Program-made: the position numbers and the translations under genes | The notes under the pieces: generated by a model | Database searches by the model: none | The model's input: only the letters and a program-made list of their open reading frames with translations | What the model was told of the DNA's origin: nothing | Part shown: piece by piece, positions 63,303 to 64,000 of the stretch | Numbering within the stretch: position 1 is the first letter of the stretch | How the letters are laid out: every line of letters starts with the position of its first letter | Source of the DNA: Gracilimonas tropica DSM 19535 | GTDB taxonomy: Bacteria; Bacteroidota; Rhodothermia; Balneolales; Balneolaceae | Assembly (NCBI RefSeq): GCF_000375425.1 | Contig: NZ_AQXG01000002.1 | Span: forward strand, 141,712 to 205,711 | Length of the DNA: 64,000 nucleotides | Direction of reading: 5' to 3'

Positions 63303-64000
63303 ATGCGTTTTATTCTCTTATTGCTCACCTTTGTATTTACAGCAAATTCCCTTTCTGCCCAGGTTTTAAATTCAAAATCCTACAAAAACGGGCTTGTGGT
63401 CACCGCCGACCGGTACGCATCTGAAGTTGGAAAAGAGATCCTTCAAAAAGGCGGCAATGCCGTTGATGCTGCCGTTGCTGTTCAGTTTGCGCTGGCCGTT
63501 ACCCTGCCCCGTGCCGGCAATATTGGTGGCGGAGGGTTCATGGTTATTCGCCTTGAAAATGGGGAAACGGCCGCACTCGATTTCCGGGAAAAAGCTCCGG
63601 AGCAAGCTTCCCGAAATATGTATGTCCGTAATGGGGAATTTGATGGAGATCTGAGTTGGGAAGGTATTCTGGCCGTTGGTGTACCGGGAACCGTAGACGG
63701 TATGATAAAAGCCCTGGAGCGCTATGGCCGCTTGCCCCTGGATATGGTGATGCAGCCCGCCATTCGTCTGGCCCGGGATGGCTATGAACTTTCCTATTCT
63801 CATGCTGAAGACCTGAATAATCATAAAGACACTTTTATTAAATATCAGGCTTCTGCAAATTATTTTACATTGGAGGACTCTACAGGTTTTGAGGAAGGCG
63901 ACCTTTTTGTGCAAAAAGATCTGGCTACAACCCTGGAGCGCATTGCCCGATTTGGTCGGGAGGGTTTTTATGCCGGGCCAACTGCGGATGCCATCGTTAA
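63303..64000 (+). CDS. ggt: Gamma-glutamyltransferase, C-terminal part beyond window
   Basis: 232 residues are visible, and the frame is still open at the window end. The signal peptide (MRFILLLLTFVFTANSLSAQ) sends the enzyme across the inner membrane. The large-subunit start is typical: VVTADRYASEVGKEILQKGG, NAVDAAVAVQFALAVTLPRA, NIGGGGFMVIRLENGETAAL, DFREKAPEQASRNMY and GVPGTVDGMIKALERYGRLP. The autocatalytic Thr and the small subunit lie outside. The enzyme cleaves glutathione and other gamma-glutamyl compounds in the periplasm. It starts 85 bases after the recombinase gene. Confidence 0.95.
   Translation, partial: MRFILLLLTFVFTANSLSAQVLNSKSYKNGLVVTADRYASEVGKEILQKGGNAVDAAVAVQFALAVTLPRAGNIGGGGFMVIRLENGETAALDFREKAPEQASRNMYVRNGEFDGDLSWEGILAVGVPGTVDGMIKALERYGRLPLDMVMQPAIRLARDGYELSYSHAEDLNNHKDTFIKYQASANYFTLEDSTGFEEGDLFVQKDLATTLERIARFGREGFYAGPTADAIV

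Overview
The window looks like a chromosomal segment from the Bacteroidota/Balneolota side of the FCB group, most like a marine or halophilic Balneolaceae-type bacterium. This is an inference from gene content. Two secreted proteins end in type IX secretion sorting domains with a YPNPFNP motif. The primary sigma factor is short (284 residues), several candidate promoters carry the TAnnTTTG -7 element known from Bacteroidota, TTG/GTG starts are common, and a large Mrp-type cation/proton antiporter cluster is present. No tRNA, rRNA, CRISPR array, prophage or insertion sequence was recognised.

Layout. 1-3444 (minus): a truncated secreted protein at the left edge downstream of a TonB-dependent receptor. 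3540-8918 (minus): ftsH, thiL, and an ExbB-small membrane protein-ExbD-ExbD energiser operon with a good promoter and terminator. 9088-14563 (minus): a very large outer-membrane protein whose natural ATG is followed at once by a stop, and a DsbD-type thiol reductase. 14682-16588 (minus): rpsF-rpsR-rplI and an intact VapBC-type toxin-antitoxin pair. 16719-22132 (minus): complex I genes nuoL-nuoM-nuoN with a pterin-4a-carbinolamine dehydratase gene between nuoM and nuoN. 22713-24443 (minus): a cache-domain sensor kinase with a degenerate ATPase domain. 24841-32277 (plus): a ten-gene antiporter cluster in the order of the Mrp half of archaeal membrane-bound hydrogenase (E-F-G-A'-A''-B-C-D), extended by two more antiporter-like subunits and a 71-residue membrane protein. 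32391-33572 (plus): a BamA/TamA-like barrel. 33951-35686 (minus): uppP, nuoJ and nuoK, with their own terminator. Complex I is thus split, with JK and LMN separated by about 12 kb of mostly opposite-strand genes.

35762-46701: a solitary MoxR ATPase, rpoD, deoB coupled to a GAF/degenerate-GGDEF protein, oligoendopeptidase F, a type IX secreted protein, and a four-PAS sensor kinase. 46917-54976 (plus): a fused 2-oxoglutarate dehydrogenase (E2 catalytic domain plus E1, Kgd type), a large secreted metalloprotease with a type IX sorting domain, and a DUF1801/YdeI protein. 55023-55714: a decayed toxin-antitoxin pair. 55699-59661 (minus): a DUF3224 protein, a membrane protein, groES-groEL with three stacked hairpins behind groEL, and rsmA with a heptanucleotide tandem repeat against its start codon. 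59877-64000 (plus): a 7TM-HD phosphodiesterase (PgpH type), a Xer recombinase, and the 5' part of a gamma-glutamyltransferase.

Themes. Energy conversion at the inner membrane dominates: three complex I antiporter subunits, three antiporter-like subunits in the Mrp-type cluster, and a proton-channel operon that would power outer-membrane transport. The second theme is outer membrane and secretion (TonB receptor, large barrel, BamA-like protein, type IX substrates). The best candidate for an under-described system is the hydrogenase-less, Mbh-ordered antiporter with three D-type subunits. Its apparent position inside a broken nuo operon, beside a cache-type sensor, adds to the interest.
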